In this document: piece by piece, positions 58,101 through 64,000 of the stretch
Layout of the letters: each line of letters opens with the position of its first letter
How positions within the stretch are numbered: position 1 is the stretch's first letter
Origin: Pseudoips prasinana
Lineage: Eukaryota; Arthropoda; Insecta; Lepidoptera; Nolidae
Reading direction: 5' to 3'
Length of the DNA: 64,000 bases
Assembly (NCBI GenBank): GCA_951640165.1
Contig: OX621252.1
Location: 24,263,934 to 24,327,933, forward strand
Translations under genes and position numbers: made by a program
The notes under the pieces: generated by a model
Told to the model about the DNA's origin: nothing
Database searches by the model: none
The model's input: only the letters and a program-made list of their open reading frames with translations

Positions 58101-59289
58101 ACTACGGGCGGGTTGGCATAGTAAATTGGCGGGTTAGTAAATGCTTGCCTTTCTCGCCGTAGGTCGTAGGTTCTACTCCCACCCAGGACAAATATTTGTG
58201 TGCATGAACATGTCTGTTTGTCCTGAGTCTGTGTGTAGTTATCTAAATAAGTATGTGACAAAAGAGACACCCGCTGAGTTTGTTTCGCTGGGTCTTCTCA
58301 GTTGGGGCGCATTGGATTCGGTGGTAGCATTAAAGCGCGACTGTCGTTATAAACACAAGGTCCGCCATAATAATAACATTTAATTCGTACCTTAATATAG
58401 ACAGAACCATTCGACAATATGTAGTAAAAATATAGATAAAATTTAAAATTTTGATAATTAAACCTACACATGACCTTTGACAATAACTTAATTTAAGTTA
58501 GTTAAATATCGTTACTGTAATAAAATAAAGCTTATTGTAAATTATTTCCTACAATCCGTGTACCTAAATATCTATATGTACCTAGAAATAATTATAAATT
58601 AATTATATATTACTACGAATATGTTCTGACTATTTACAAGCGCTTTTTTATAGTCTACGTGAATAAAAACCTTTTTTATTTATTTATAAAGAAAAATAAG
58701 TAGTATATGTAATAGCTCTGCTTAGTTTGGGGTCAGGTGGCCGTAAAATAAAGTCCCAGGATATTATTTTTAATTTAAAATACAAGTATATATAAAAAAA
58801 TGGCAAATCATAATTTTAATCACCTGGCGGGTCTCGAACCTGCAACCAATCCGGGGTAGGCGCTCTGTGTTAAGCTACGAACGATACACACTGGCAGATC
58901 AAATTTAAGATTCCCTTGCTAAAACCCTTCCGGGGACTCCACCGACTAAGTCGCCGAACATCGTTTTCGTGAATGACATTCAAATAAATAAAGGTTCAAA
59001 ATGACTTAATCAATCGTTAAATCGGCTTCAACGTTGACAATCGATTCCGGACCATTTATGACATCACATGTGGTCATGGAAACTGATTAGCCGGTAGAGC
59101 CCCAGAGGTGTAGGCATTATCCATCGGCTCTGTTTTCTAGAAACATGGGATTTGCATTGCGAATAATGCTATAAAATTGAAATTGAATAAGTTTATTTTT
59201 AATTGTTACAGATAATAGCAGGATACAAGGACAGAAGTGTGTACATATGGAAAATACCTCTAAGTATACTTCAAGAAATGATTCTATGA
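37064..59289 (+). CDS. ZNF106/Zfp106-like WD40 protein, 1557 aa, seven exons
   Basis: Exons 37064-37188, 37410-41121, 41855-42046, 47732-47851, 52366-52623, 55374-55562 and 59212-59289. All introns are GT/AG with matching phases. Residues 1-1279 are hydrophilic and mostly disordered: an Arg/Gly/Pro-rich start, His/Asn/Gln-rich stretches, Lys-rich runs like nuclear signals, a short helical Glu/Lys/Leu segment and acidic patches. Residues 1280-1557 form seven WD-like strand units ([92 protein letters not shown]). The LLLRTL and GCYDG parts resemble the ZNF106 propeller, an RNA-binding nuclear protein in vertebrates. No C2H2 finger is visible, unlike vertebrate ZNF106. The start is the first ATG of the exon, preceded by aatc. 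Orthology is an inference; gene structure is well supported. Confidence 0.85.
37410..41121 (+). CDS. WD40 gene exon 2 (long disordered region)
   Basis: 3712 nt open throughout, flanked by tatatttcag and gtgagt; covers residues 42-1279. It contains Lys-rich runs ([21 protein letters not shown]), the motif KETQT at residues 892-896, and a predicted helix near [20 protein letters not shown]. The ORF continues 17 codons into the intron, which are not part of the protein. Confidence 0.92.
41236..41415 (+). repeat. tRNA-derived SINE family B
   Basis: GGTTGTGGGTTTGATTCCCA and GGTTTCCATAGTACAACCTC, tail AATAATGTCCCGAGATATTA; in intron 2 of the WD40 gene. A reversed SINE head with GGGATCGAACC lies at 41636-41745. 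Confidence 0.75.
41855..42046 (+). CDS. WD40 gene exon 3 (blades 1-2)
   Basis: Encodes [20 protein letters not shown] through [14 protein letters not shown]. Phase 0 on both sides; acceptor ttattccag, donor gtgagt. Confidence 0.92.
42290..42512 (+). repeat. 300-bp LINE-like tail repeat, copy 2
   Basis: GACAATAACTTAATACAAGC to AAAGTCTACGTGAATAAAAA. Confidence 0.65.
42612..42872 (-). mobile_element. One or two Helitron-like fragments in tandem
   Basis: CTAGCTGTGCCCTGCAG at the left is a reversed Helitron 3' end, and AATATTAGTATGA near 42771 looks like its 5' end. A second similar run (CAAACTTTTGTGTTTATAAT) follows to about 42872. Confidence 0.55.
42950..43410 (+). repeat. 300-bp LINE-like tail repeat, copy 3, split
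   Basis: Left part to AAGCGCTTTTT at 43096, right part from ATTGAAATCTACGTGAATAA at 43377. Confidence 0.65.
43097..43376 (+). repeat. GGGTTCCGTA-type repeat, copy 3, inside a LINE-like tail
   Basis: AGGTTCCATACCCAAGGGGT to GACTCGCACTTGGCATG. It breaks the 300-bp repeat at 42950-43410 at AAGCGCTTTTT. Confidence 0.8.
44895..45198 (+). mobile_element. Non-autonomous Helitron, copy 2
   Basis: 304 bp from TCTATACAAATAAATAAAAT to GGGCACAGCTAG, again between A and T. It differs from 15054-15362 by scattered substitutions and a few small gaps, implying recent spread. It lies in intron 3 of the WD40 gene. Confidence 0.8.
45557..45598. repeat. Perfect 17-bp hairpin
   Basis: TTAATGTCAAGAAAGAA, an 8-base loop, then its exact complement; in intron 3 of the WD40 gene. 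No family recognised. Confidence 0.7.
46008..46308 (-). mobile_element. Helitron-like element
   Basis: Reversed element with a GTGCCCGCGGACTCCGTTCC end and TTATAATATTAGTATAGAT at the other end, the usual 5' terminus of this type read in reverse. Confidence 0.55.
46335..46482 (+). mobile_element. Helitron-like element
   Basis: TCTACAACGTTTGTGGG to GAGGCACAGCTAG, flanked by A and T, next to the reversed element at 46008-46308. Confidence 0.6.
46785..47035 (+). repeat. tRNA-derived SINE family B, diverged
   Basis: GTCGTGGTTTCGATTCCCAG and GTCTGGTTGCCATAGTGTAG, tail TTGTCCCAAGATATTAATTG. Confidence 0.65.
47732..47851 (+). CDS. WD40 gene exon 4 (blade 3)
   Basis: 120 nt in phase 0 encoding [20 protein letters not shown] then [20 protein letters not shown]. 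Acceptor ttttcag, donor gtaagg. Confidence 0.9.
48041..48166. mobile_element. Same MITE family, complete copy
   Basis: 126 bp from GTACACACGGCTACATATCA to GTAGCTGTGTGTAC, just after exon 4 of the WD40 gene. Confidence 0.8.
48885..49070 (-). repeat. tRNA-derived SINE family C, reversed
   Basis: AATCCCTGTGTCGCGGGGAC, B-box GCGGGAATTGAACCC, head AATTGCCTTAACCATTGCGC. In intron 4 of the WD40 gene. Confidence 0.7.
49090..49123. repeat. (TA)n microsatellite
   Basis: About 34 bp of alternating A and T in intron 4 of the WD40 gene, next to a reversed SINE. Confidence 0.9.
49278..49890 (+). repeat. 5S-rRNA-like SINE, copy 4, split by a tRNA-type SINE
   Basis: GACTAGGTTAAGCGCGGTCA and GTCCATAGATGGATGACCG mark the 5S-like part. 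It breaks at 49479 and resumes at 49861 with AACCACTGCCCATACGATTA. Confidence 0.75.
49480..49860 (+). repeat. tRNA-derived SINE, 381 bp, with 11-bp target duplication
   Basis: Head with an A-box (TGGTCTAGCGGTAGCG) and B-box-like GGTTTAAATCCC, a body with GTGCCTCGGAGAGCACGTAA, and tail GATGACATTATTATTT. AACCACTGCCC is repeated at 49469-49479 and 49861-49871. Intron 4 of the WD40 gene. Confidence 0.85.
50140..50312 (-). repeat. tRNA-derived SINE family B, reversed, head missing
   Basis: CATGGCCATCTGATCTCAAA and CTTGTACTATGGAAACCAG, then CAGACATGTTCATGCACACA; B-box region lost. Confidence 0.7.
50308..50358 (+). mobile_element. Very short LINE 3' tail, same family
   Basis: GAAATGTAATTTTTTTACGG followed by AATAAATGATTTTTGACC and a TTGACTTTG tail. 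It is abutted by a SINE on the left and a degenerate 5S-like SINE on the right. Confidence 0.6.
50360..50500 (+). repeat. 5S-rRNA-like SINE, copy 5, degenerate
   Basis: AGCACCTAGGCACGCGGCCT and GTCAATAGATGATAACCGCC match the 5S-like part with several changes; the body is largely lost. Confidence 0.5.
51005..52051 (-). CDS. Tc1-like (DD34E) transposase, apparently intact
   Basis: Uninterrupted ORF of 348 codons; the more likely start is the internal ATG at 52030 ([10 protein letters not shown]), giving 341 residues, typical of Tc1 transposases. The N-terminal half has paired helix-turn-helix segments ([20 protein letters not shown], then [15 protein letters not shown]). The DDE core reads [22 protein letters not shown] and [12 protein letters not shown], with 34 residues between the second Asp and the Glu. 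It lies antisense inside intron 4 of the WD40 gene. Convincing terminal inverted repeats were not found by eye, so the element's limits are unknown. It is richer in G+C than its surroundings. Confidence 0.93.
   Translation of the reverse strand: MCKLFSVMPRHHLSRDEMLRAVGMLQNGAIQRVVAESLGTSQNVVSKLWSRYRATGDVAERHTGRYRVTTQRQDRFLQMTARRLPNITAMQLVQRLQEGQQLLVSDQTVRRRLHEVGLHARRPLRVPALRRGNRGRRLLWAQEHLTWSDQQWSLVLFTDESRYGFHPDSRRTRVWRTPGRVSRLRHPQEVHSYQGGTIMVWAGIRIGGRTQLIWIQGSMTAHRYREEVVERVIVPLRALTGQEFQLMHDNAPSHTARLVRAALREHDVQVLDWPPQSPDLNPIEHAWDMLQRRALRDFPPNLTTEEQLFEHLKRTWDCIPQQDIDTLILSMENRCRCVINVRGGNTDY
52366..52623 (+). CDS. WD40 gene exon 5 (blades 4-5)
   Basis: 258 nt in phase 0 encoding [28 protein letters not shown] and [16 protein letters not shown]. 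This is the stretch most like vertebrate ZNF106. Acceptor cttttcag, donor gtaagt. Confidence 0.93.
52681..53626 (+). repeat. GGGTTCCGTA-type repeat, copy 4, split by an RTE-like LINE
   Basis: Left part 52681-52965 (TTTAGGGTTCCGTAGCCAAA), right part about 53391-53626 (to GGCGAGTCCGACTCGCACTT). It begins about 60 bp after exon 5 of the WD40 gene. Confidence 0.8.
52966..53390 (-). mobile_element. RTE-like LINE 3' fragment, copy 2, inside another repeat
   Basis: Minus-strand ORF 52990-53367 (125 codons) reads [20 protein letters not shown] and [20 protein letters not shown], better preserved than copy 1. The tail (ATGT)n is at 52970-52985. It splits a GGGTTCCGTA-type repeat at 52681-53626. Confidence 0.8.
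53872..54290 (+). repeat. Three tandem copies of a ~145-bp unit
   Basis: Units start TTGTATGTTTGTTTGTAACA-like at 53872, 54018 and 54160 and share GCGCGATTTTGACCCACTTT, AAACGGTCAGATTTCA and ATCGAGTACCGATGACAATA. In intron 5 of the WD40 gene. Confidence 0.85.
54392..54783 (+). repeat. Direct repeat pair of ~82 bp
   Basis: ATGTACTTCCTTGTACAATT to TTTTGAAGTGATTGGCACTA occurs at 54392-54473 and again at 54701-54783, almost unchanged. Confidence 0.8.
54990..55172. mobile_element. Foldback MITE, 183 bp, copy 3
   Basis: Same palindromic element, in intron 5 of the WD40 gene shortly upstream of exon 6. RNA from either strand would fold into a long, nearly perfect hairpin. Confidence 0.85.
55374..55562 (+). 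CDS. WD40 gene exon 6 (blade 6), very GC-rich
   Basis: 189 nt in phase 0 encoding [20 protein letters not shown] and VYVFREGD. Nearly every third position is G or C, unlike the AT-rich exon 2 of the same gene and the flanking introns. Acceptor gtgtttttag, donor gtacat. Confidence 0.92.
55900..56158 (+). repeat. Palindrome-bearing element, second copy
   Basis: Matches the inner part (about 21680-21945) of the Helitron at 21495. It starts TTGAAGTTATACTTC, contains two diverged units of about 75 bp with GAGAGTGAATTTTTACGATG, and ends ACACACAAGTTTTTT. The second unit has a perfect 30-bp palindrome whose half is ATTTTTACGATGCGC. Confidence 0.7.
56680..57025. mobile_element. Same foldback MITE, interrupted by another MITE
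   Basis: The right arm (CGATTTAACGATTGATTAAG to GTTCGGCGACTTA) is cut at 56783 and resumes at 57012 with TTAGCCGATAGAACC. In intron 6 of the WD40 gene. Confidence 0.75.
56784..57011. mobile_element. Harbinger-like palindromic MITE, 228 bp, TTA duplication
   Basis: Termini GGGTCAGCGCAGACAGAGAG in both orientations, arms of about 100 bp, flanked by TTA at 56781-56783 and 57012-57014. A TTA duplication is the mark of the PIF/Harbinger superfamily. The host sequence is known from other copies, so the ends are exact. Confidence 0.85.
57187..57431 (-). repeat. tRNA-derived SINE family A, full-length copy
   Basis: Reversed copy from ATATCTAGGGACAATGTCAC to CTAGGCTATGGTGACC. In intron 6 of the WD40 gene. 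Confidence 0.8.
57726..57866. mobile_element. Same 141-bp MITE, complete copy
   Basis: Exactly 141 bp with both GTACAGACGCCAGCAC ends, opposite orientation to 7838-7978; in intron 6 of the WD40 gene. Confidence 0.85.
58107..58775 (+). repeat. tRNA-derived SINE family B, split
   Basis: Head and body at 58107-58262, tail at 58690-58775 (TTAGTTTGGGGTCAGGTGGC). The gap holds a second repeat (58263-58375) and a 300-bp LINE-like tail (58378-58685). Confidence 0.65.
58378..58685 (+). repeat. 300-bp LINE-like tail repeat, copy 4
   Basis: TTTAATTCGTACCTTAATAT to ATAGTCTACGTGAATAAAAA, very close to copy 1; inserted in a SINE. Confidence 0.7.
58932..59103. mobile_element. Same foldback MITE, right arm mostly deleted
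   Basis: Begins GGGGACTCCACCGACTAAGT and ends GCCGGTAGAGCCCC. Centre and most of the right arm are lost. Confidence 0.7.
59212..59289 (+). CDS. WD40 gene exon 7 (blade 7, stop)
   Basis: Encodes [20 protein letters not shown] then QEMIL and TGA. It closes the propeller and leaves no room for the C-terminal zinc fingers of vertebrate ZNF106. Confidence 0.92.
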   Translation: MIAGYKDRSVYIWKIPLSILQEMIL

Positions 59290-59414
59290 ATTTTTTAATT
59301 GGTAAATGTATCTACATAGGTGTTGTAGATTAAATCTCACTATTACCTTACTATTAATTTAATATATTACATGGTTTGTTTGATTTAGCCCACTGTATAT
59401 ATAGGTACATACAT

Positions 59415-59420
59415 AATAAA
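59415..59420 (+). terminator. Poly(A) signal for the WD40 gene
   Basis: AATAAA about 125 bases after the stop codon, in acataataaaagag, followed by T-rich sequence. Confidence 0.55.
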
Positions 59421-59575
59421 AGAGTTTAACGACAGAATTTTTCATTTATTTATTTTGTATCACCTTAGCTAATATTATTATTTCCGATCCGGTATGACAT
59501 GACAATCTCCATAGCGCTAATGGAGCATTATTTGAATTTGAGTCCGAACAACACGGTTTGTTGCGGAGTTTATGT

Positions 59576-59662
59576 CATCTTTTATAGATTTTCAACTTTA
59601 TCACAAAAGTATAAGGTTCATTTTCAATTGGGGAAATTTGACAGATTGGTGTAGCTTAATAT
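59576..59662. mobile_element. Same 141-bp MITE, central fragment
   Basis: TTTTATAGATTTTCAACTTT through GACAGATTGGTGTAGCTT; ends missing. Confidence 0.6.
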
Positions 59663-59689
59663 TCTCTGTACACCATGCGATCCTAGTGC

Positions 59690-62380
59690 GTGGTGGTAGT
59701 CTTCATACGCACGGGAAGCGACTGTCTAAGCCGCTGCGACACACGTGCGGTCAGTAATATAACAATAATTTTCGGTAAAATGTTGCCTTCTAAATACGAA
59801 AACTGATAAGATGTGGTTAGTCCTGTGGCAACTGTCGACCAACCCCAAAATGGAGTATTTGTGGAGCATGGGTGCAATCCATGGCCCACGTAACATCGTG
59901 CCCAGCGTGCCCTGCCACATGTTTATGGCAGGATCTTAGGAATGCCACAAGCAGGGTAATCTGTGAGGCCACGTTCTGGGCCACAACTTTTTTTGCCATC
60001 GACACGCTAAGAAGTGTTGAACGAAGACTTGTAAAAACTGGCCCTTATATAGACGAACACCAGACACATCATGGGCGGTCTGTAAATGAACGATGAGCAG
60101 CCAAAAAATATGTGTGTGAAAGCTATGCAGTGCGAATATGCATAACGAACTATAAAACAGTGTAACTAAGGAGTGCGAGATACGTAGCGAACGCTTTCAT
60201 GACCGCGCGGGCCTCGGACCTCGTACACGTTTCTCCCGCGCAAATATGTCTGGCTTGTTATGTAGGTACGTCCAAATACCTGTGCCTTGGAGTCCTAGGG
60301 CTTACACTCAGCGAGGCAAAGAGAACTACATGATCCTACACATATTTTTTCACTTGTATAGGTACTTACTTTTCGTTTTTTTATTTTCTTTCCTTACATC
60401 GGCTTATAATATGTGTATTTTCTTTGATCCATCAACTACAAACTAAACCCGGTGATACTGCAATAGCGCGTAACTAAAAATGTTTGCTATATACATAAGA
60501 ATAAGAAGAACCAGCAGCAACAAATATTTTAATAAATTGGTATTACAGTCTCACCGACGCTATTTTAATAACGCTTCGGGTTCCTCCATAAACCTCCACA
60601 TATACCTATCCGTTGAGATCATCACAAGACATGCAACTATGTTCAGGTATTATATTACATTCGTATACCTTCTTCGAAAAATCTTGTACAGTCAGAGCCG
60701 CATGTCTCTGTAATGCATTTACGTTACTAATAAAAAAGCTCCATCTTTATTATTTCTATTTTCAAAACCTTTATGAAGTCATTAATATAATAATACTAAA
60801 TATCTCGTTAGTTAAAACGTAATGCCATGCTACTTTTTAGGTAAATAATGTGCAACCGTATTTATAATACATTTATCGTCTCTAGTTTATCCTAATCTGG
60901 TCTCTTGTATCATACATAAAGCTTCACCAATGTGTATTTGTGAATTTTTCCGTATTAATTTAAAGCGATAGTTGCACAAAATCTCCCGACCCTCATGCAT
61001 CTCCACATCAGTAACCGCCCAAAATCGAAGATCGAAACCTGTAACTTGCACCAGGCGCCCCTCTGGTAGAGTTAAATTATTTATAGTAATAATTGCTAGA
61101 TGGCGTGGGCCTCTGATCTGCGCTCGCCTTTATTGTCCTGTGAAGCAATAAAATAGTAGGCTAGCTATAAACAGCAATAAAAAATCGTTTTATTTTTGTT
61201 GCTGCTACATTTTCTTTACTGTCCTTTCGTTAGTGTTTACACTATTAATAAACTAAAGCAAACATTTTTGACTGGACTGCGGGTGTGGCGTTTGTAAAGT
61301 GCCCTGCGTGCGACACAGGGACTGATTTCCTTAAGAGGCCTAATACAGTCCACTAGCGCCGCCAATCGATAAAATGTCATAACTCGTAAATAGAATCAAA
61401 AATACAAAATATGTTCTATTATTACTGTGGAAAAGGCAATAACGTAATTGTATAACATCTTATCAACACTTGAAATATAGCTGTTTAGCTAAATCGTGCA
61501 TTCAAAACATAAACGGCCGTTTTTGTTACAAATGCACGATTTAGGTAAACAGCAATATTTCAAGTGTTGACAATGTGTTATAAAATTACGTTATTGCCTT
61601 TTCTACAGTAATAATAGACCACATTTTGTAATTTTGATTCTATTTACGAGTTATGACATTTTTTCGATTGGCGGCGCTAGTGGACTGTAAAAGGCCCCTT
61701 AATGCGGGCATATTTATTATAAACACAAAGATACTAACAGCATGCATATAGGGATCGTTTATAAAACCATCTCAAAAAACAAGACGCGATTTTAATGTTG
61801 TTGTTTGAGAACCGGTTTTAATAATTCTTATTTTTATTCGATATTTAACGCTTTCCAGGTGGTGTATTTTGAATTTAAGTTTCCATTATTATTTGCCTTG
61901 GTTTCGATAACGCAAAAATTTTCAGGTGTTCGTAATCGAGGTAATTTTCATAAGAGGTTACTCTACTGCTGCTTGGCTTGCTGTTTCCATAAACTTCTTA
62001 TTTTTACTTCGAGCATTTAGATATGCTTGAAGTAGTTTAGTTTCTTTATTTGCATTCATGTGTACATAGTTGTTTACATATATTTTGGACTCAACATGAA
62101 ACCCTGTAAGGGCACAGCAAGTACATTATTAACAACTTAGAAACTAGGGCTTATCTTTATTACATTGTTATATATATATACATAAAAAAGATACATAATC
62201 ATACTCATTTCATTACATCTTTTCAACATCAATATTACACAATTTATAACTTTAATTATATTTTTATTGATGTGAGAAATATAAATCGATTTGTGTTTTA
62301 GTCGATTAGTTGCAATTTCTGAACGCAATTTAGTTTCTGCCAAAGTGGCACTCCTGTTTGAATTTCTGACTTACGTCAGT
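59690..62380. other. Intergenic region between the WD40 gene and Rab1
   Basis: Holds a SINE head (59685-59757), an unrecognised GC-richer stretch (59815-60245) with a 74-codon ORF, the palindromic MITE at 61344-61689 inside a SINE tail, and AT-rich DNA. Confidence 0.5.
61344..61689. mobile_element. Palindromic MITE, 346 bp
   Basis: Arms of about 165 bp beginning TACAGTCCACTAGCGCCGCC, nearly perfect, meeting near 61515 in ACGGCCGT. Probable TA duplication with CAGTCC ends suggests a Tc1/mariner-type MITE. It interrupts a SINE tail (61290-61343 and 61690-61710). Confidence 0.8.
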
Positions 62381-62522
62381 GGGTGTTTCGGACGGCGGCC
62401 ATTATTCTACGTATAATTATTAATTTTTTTGCTGTTTTGTGCTTGAAACAAAGAAGTTAACTATTTTCGACATATTCTATATAAAATTATAGTTTTGGAC
62501 AAAATACATTTATAGTACAAAA
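62380..62522 (+). promoter_or_regulatory. Rab1: Probable Rab1 promoter end and 5' UTR
   Basis: Short GC-rich stretch around 62366-62402 in otherwise AT-rich DNA, with a TTACGTCA site resembling a cAMP-response element and GGCGGCCATTATT just downstream. No TATA box at a fixed distance is evident. The transcription start is inferred. Confidence 0.35.
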
Positions 62523-63284
<762 letters not shown>

Positions 63285-64000
63285 TAGCTAGAAGTGAACT
63301 CTATGGTCACCTTCATCTAGATTTATTTTAGTATTATTACAATTTCCTTATCTACTCTTTTATGAATAGTTATGTTGTGATCTGTGTCTTAATAATATGA
63401 CCACTAAACTAGTATTTTCACTTGATATGGCATCATATACAAACCACATTGCTCCTTATTAATAGAAATTTGAAGGCATTTGAATAATTTGTGTATAAAT
63501 TAGCATTGTTTAAATAAAGCTCAAAATATTAGCTTTGTTTAAGCAAAAGTTTTATGTTATCATAGATAGACTACATTTTTACTATTATGTTGTGTGTTAC
63601 ACATGTATTTTATATATATTTATTAGAGAATATATGTCAATTTTAATTTAAATTTAGCTAAATTTGAAGAGATTACTGTTATGAGACAAGACCGTCAATT
63701 GTACATAGATTTAAAAGCTTGTACCTGTCTATCTATCTATTTGAAATATTCCTAGATGTGTCAGTAATTAGGGGTGGACTACACTCATTTATGCTGTAAT
63801 TGCAGAAGATGTAATTCACATCATCTTTATTTACTATCCCAAATATTGGTTAAAAATTCCAAATATCAATTCTCAATTTACATTGGCAAACTAAATTATA
63901 AGGCACTCATAGCCACTCACTGAGCTCAATCAATCAGCCAATATTTACTGTGGGAAATTTGTTATAAACAGGATCTTATACAATAAATACATAGTTGTCA

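Noticed and set aside
59872..60096. 74-codon ORF near 59872
   Set aside because: No recognisable domain; overlapping ORFs on the other strand of similar length suggest chance in a GC-richer patch.

Overview
The window reads as nuclear DNA from a moth or butterfly (Lepidoptera). It is AT-rich, its genes are split by long introns, and it is packed with small mobile elements: tRNA-derived SINEs, 5'-truncated LINE tails, Helitrons that end in CTAG, and hairpin MITEs. Several element types are, from general knowledge, typical of lepidopteran genomes. No bacterial-style operon, rRNA operon or CRISPR array is present.

Three host genes can be assembled, all on the + strand. (1) DLST, the E2 subunit of mitochondrial 2-oxoglutarate dehydrogenase, has nine in-phase exons from 16509 to 29708; the exon carrying the start codon was not found. 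(2) A 1557-residue protein runs from 37064 to 59289 in seven exons. It has a long disordered, charged N-terminal part and a C-terminal seven-bladed WD40 propeller resembling that of ZNF106/Zfp106. (3) The first two coding exons of Rab1 lie at 62523-63248, and the gene runs off the right edge. All three are housekeeping-type genes: mitochondrial TCA cycle, a probable nuclear/RNA-linked scaffold, and ER-to-Golgi traffic. Nothing suggests they act together.

Layout: 1-16500 is a repeat mosaic (SINEs, a LINE tail, MITEs, Helitrons) with no recognised host exon. 16509-29708 is DLST, with a hAT fragment, a Helitron, a 544-bp foldback and a 5S-rRNA-like SINE in its introns. 29709-30500 is the DLST 3' UTR with a hairpin MITE. 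30500-37063 is intergenic, with a GC-rich Harbinger-like MITE. 37064-59289 is the WD40 gene, whose fourth intron holds an intact-looking Tc1-type transposase gene on the opposite strand. 59290-62390 is intergenic with a 346-bp palindromic MITE. 62390-64000 is the start of Rab1.

The most informative observations are nested insertions that fix element ends exactly (Helitron in SINE, Harbinger MITE in MITE, SINE in SINE, LINE in SINE), a SINE family whose head looks derived from 5S rRNA, the intact Tc1-like transposase, and a cluster of TQT-type motifs in the WD40 protein. No clearly new biological system was found.
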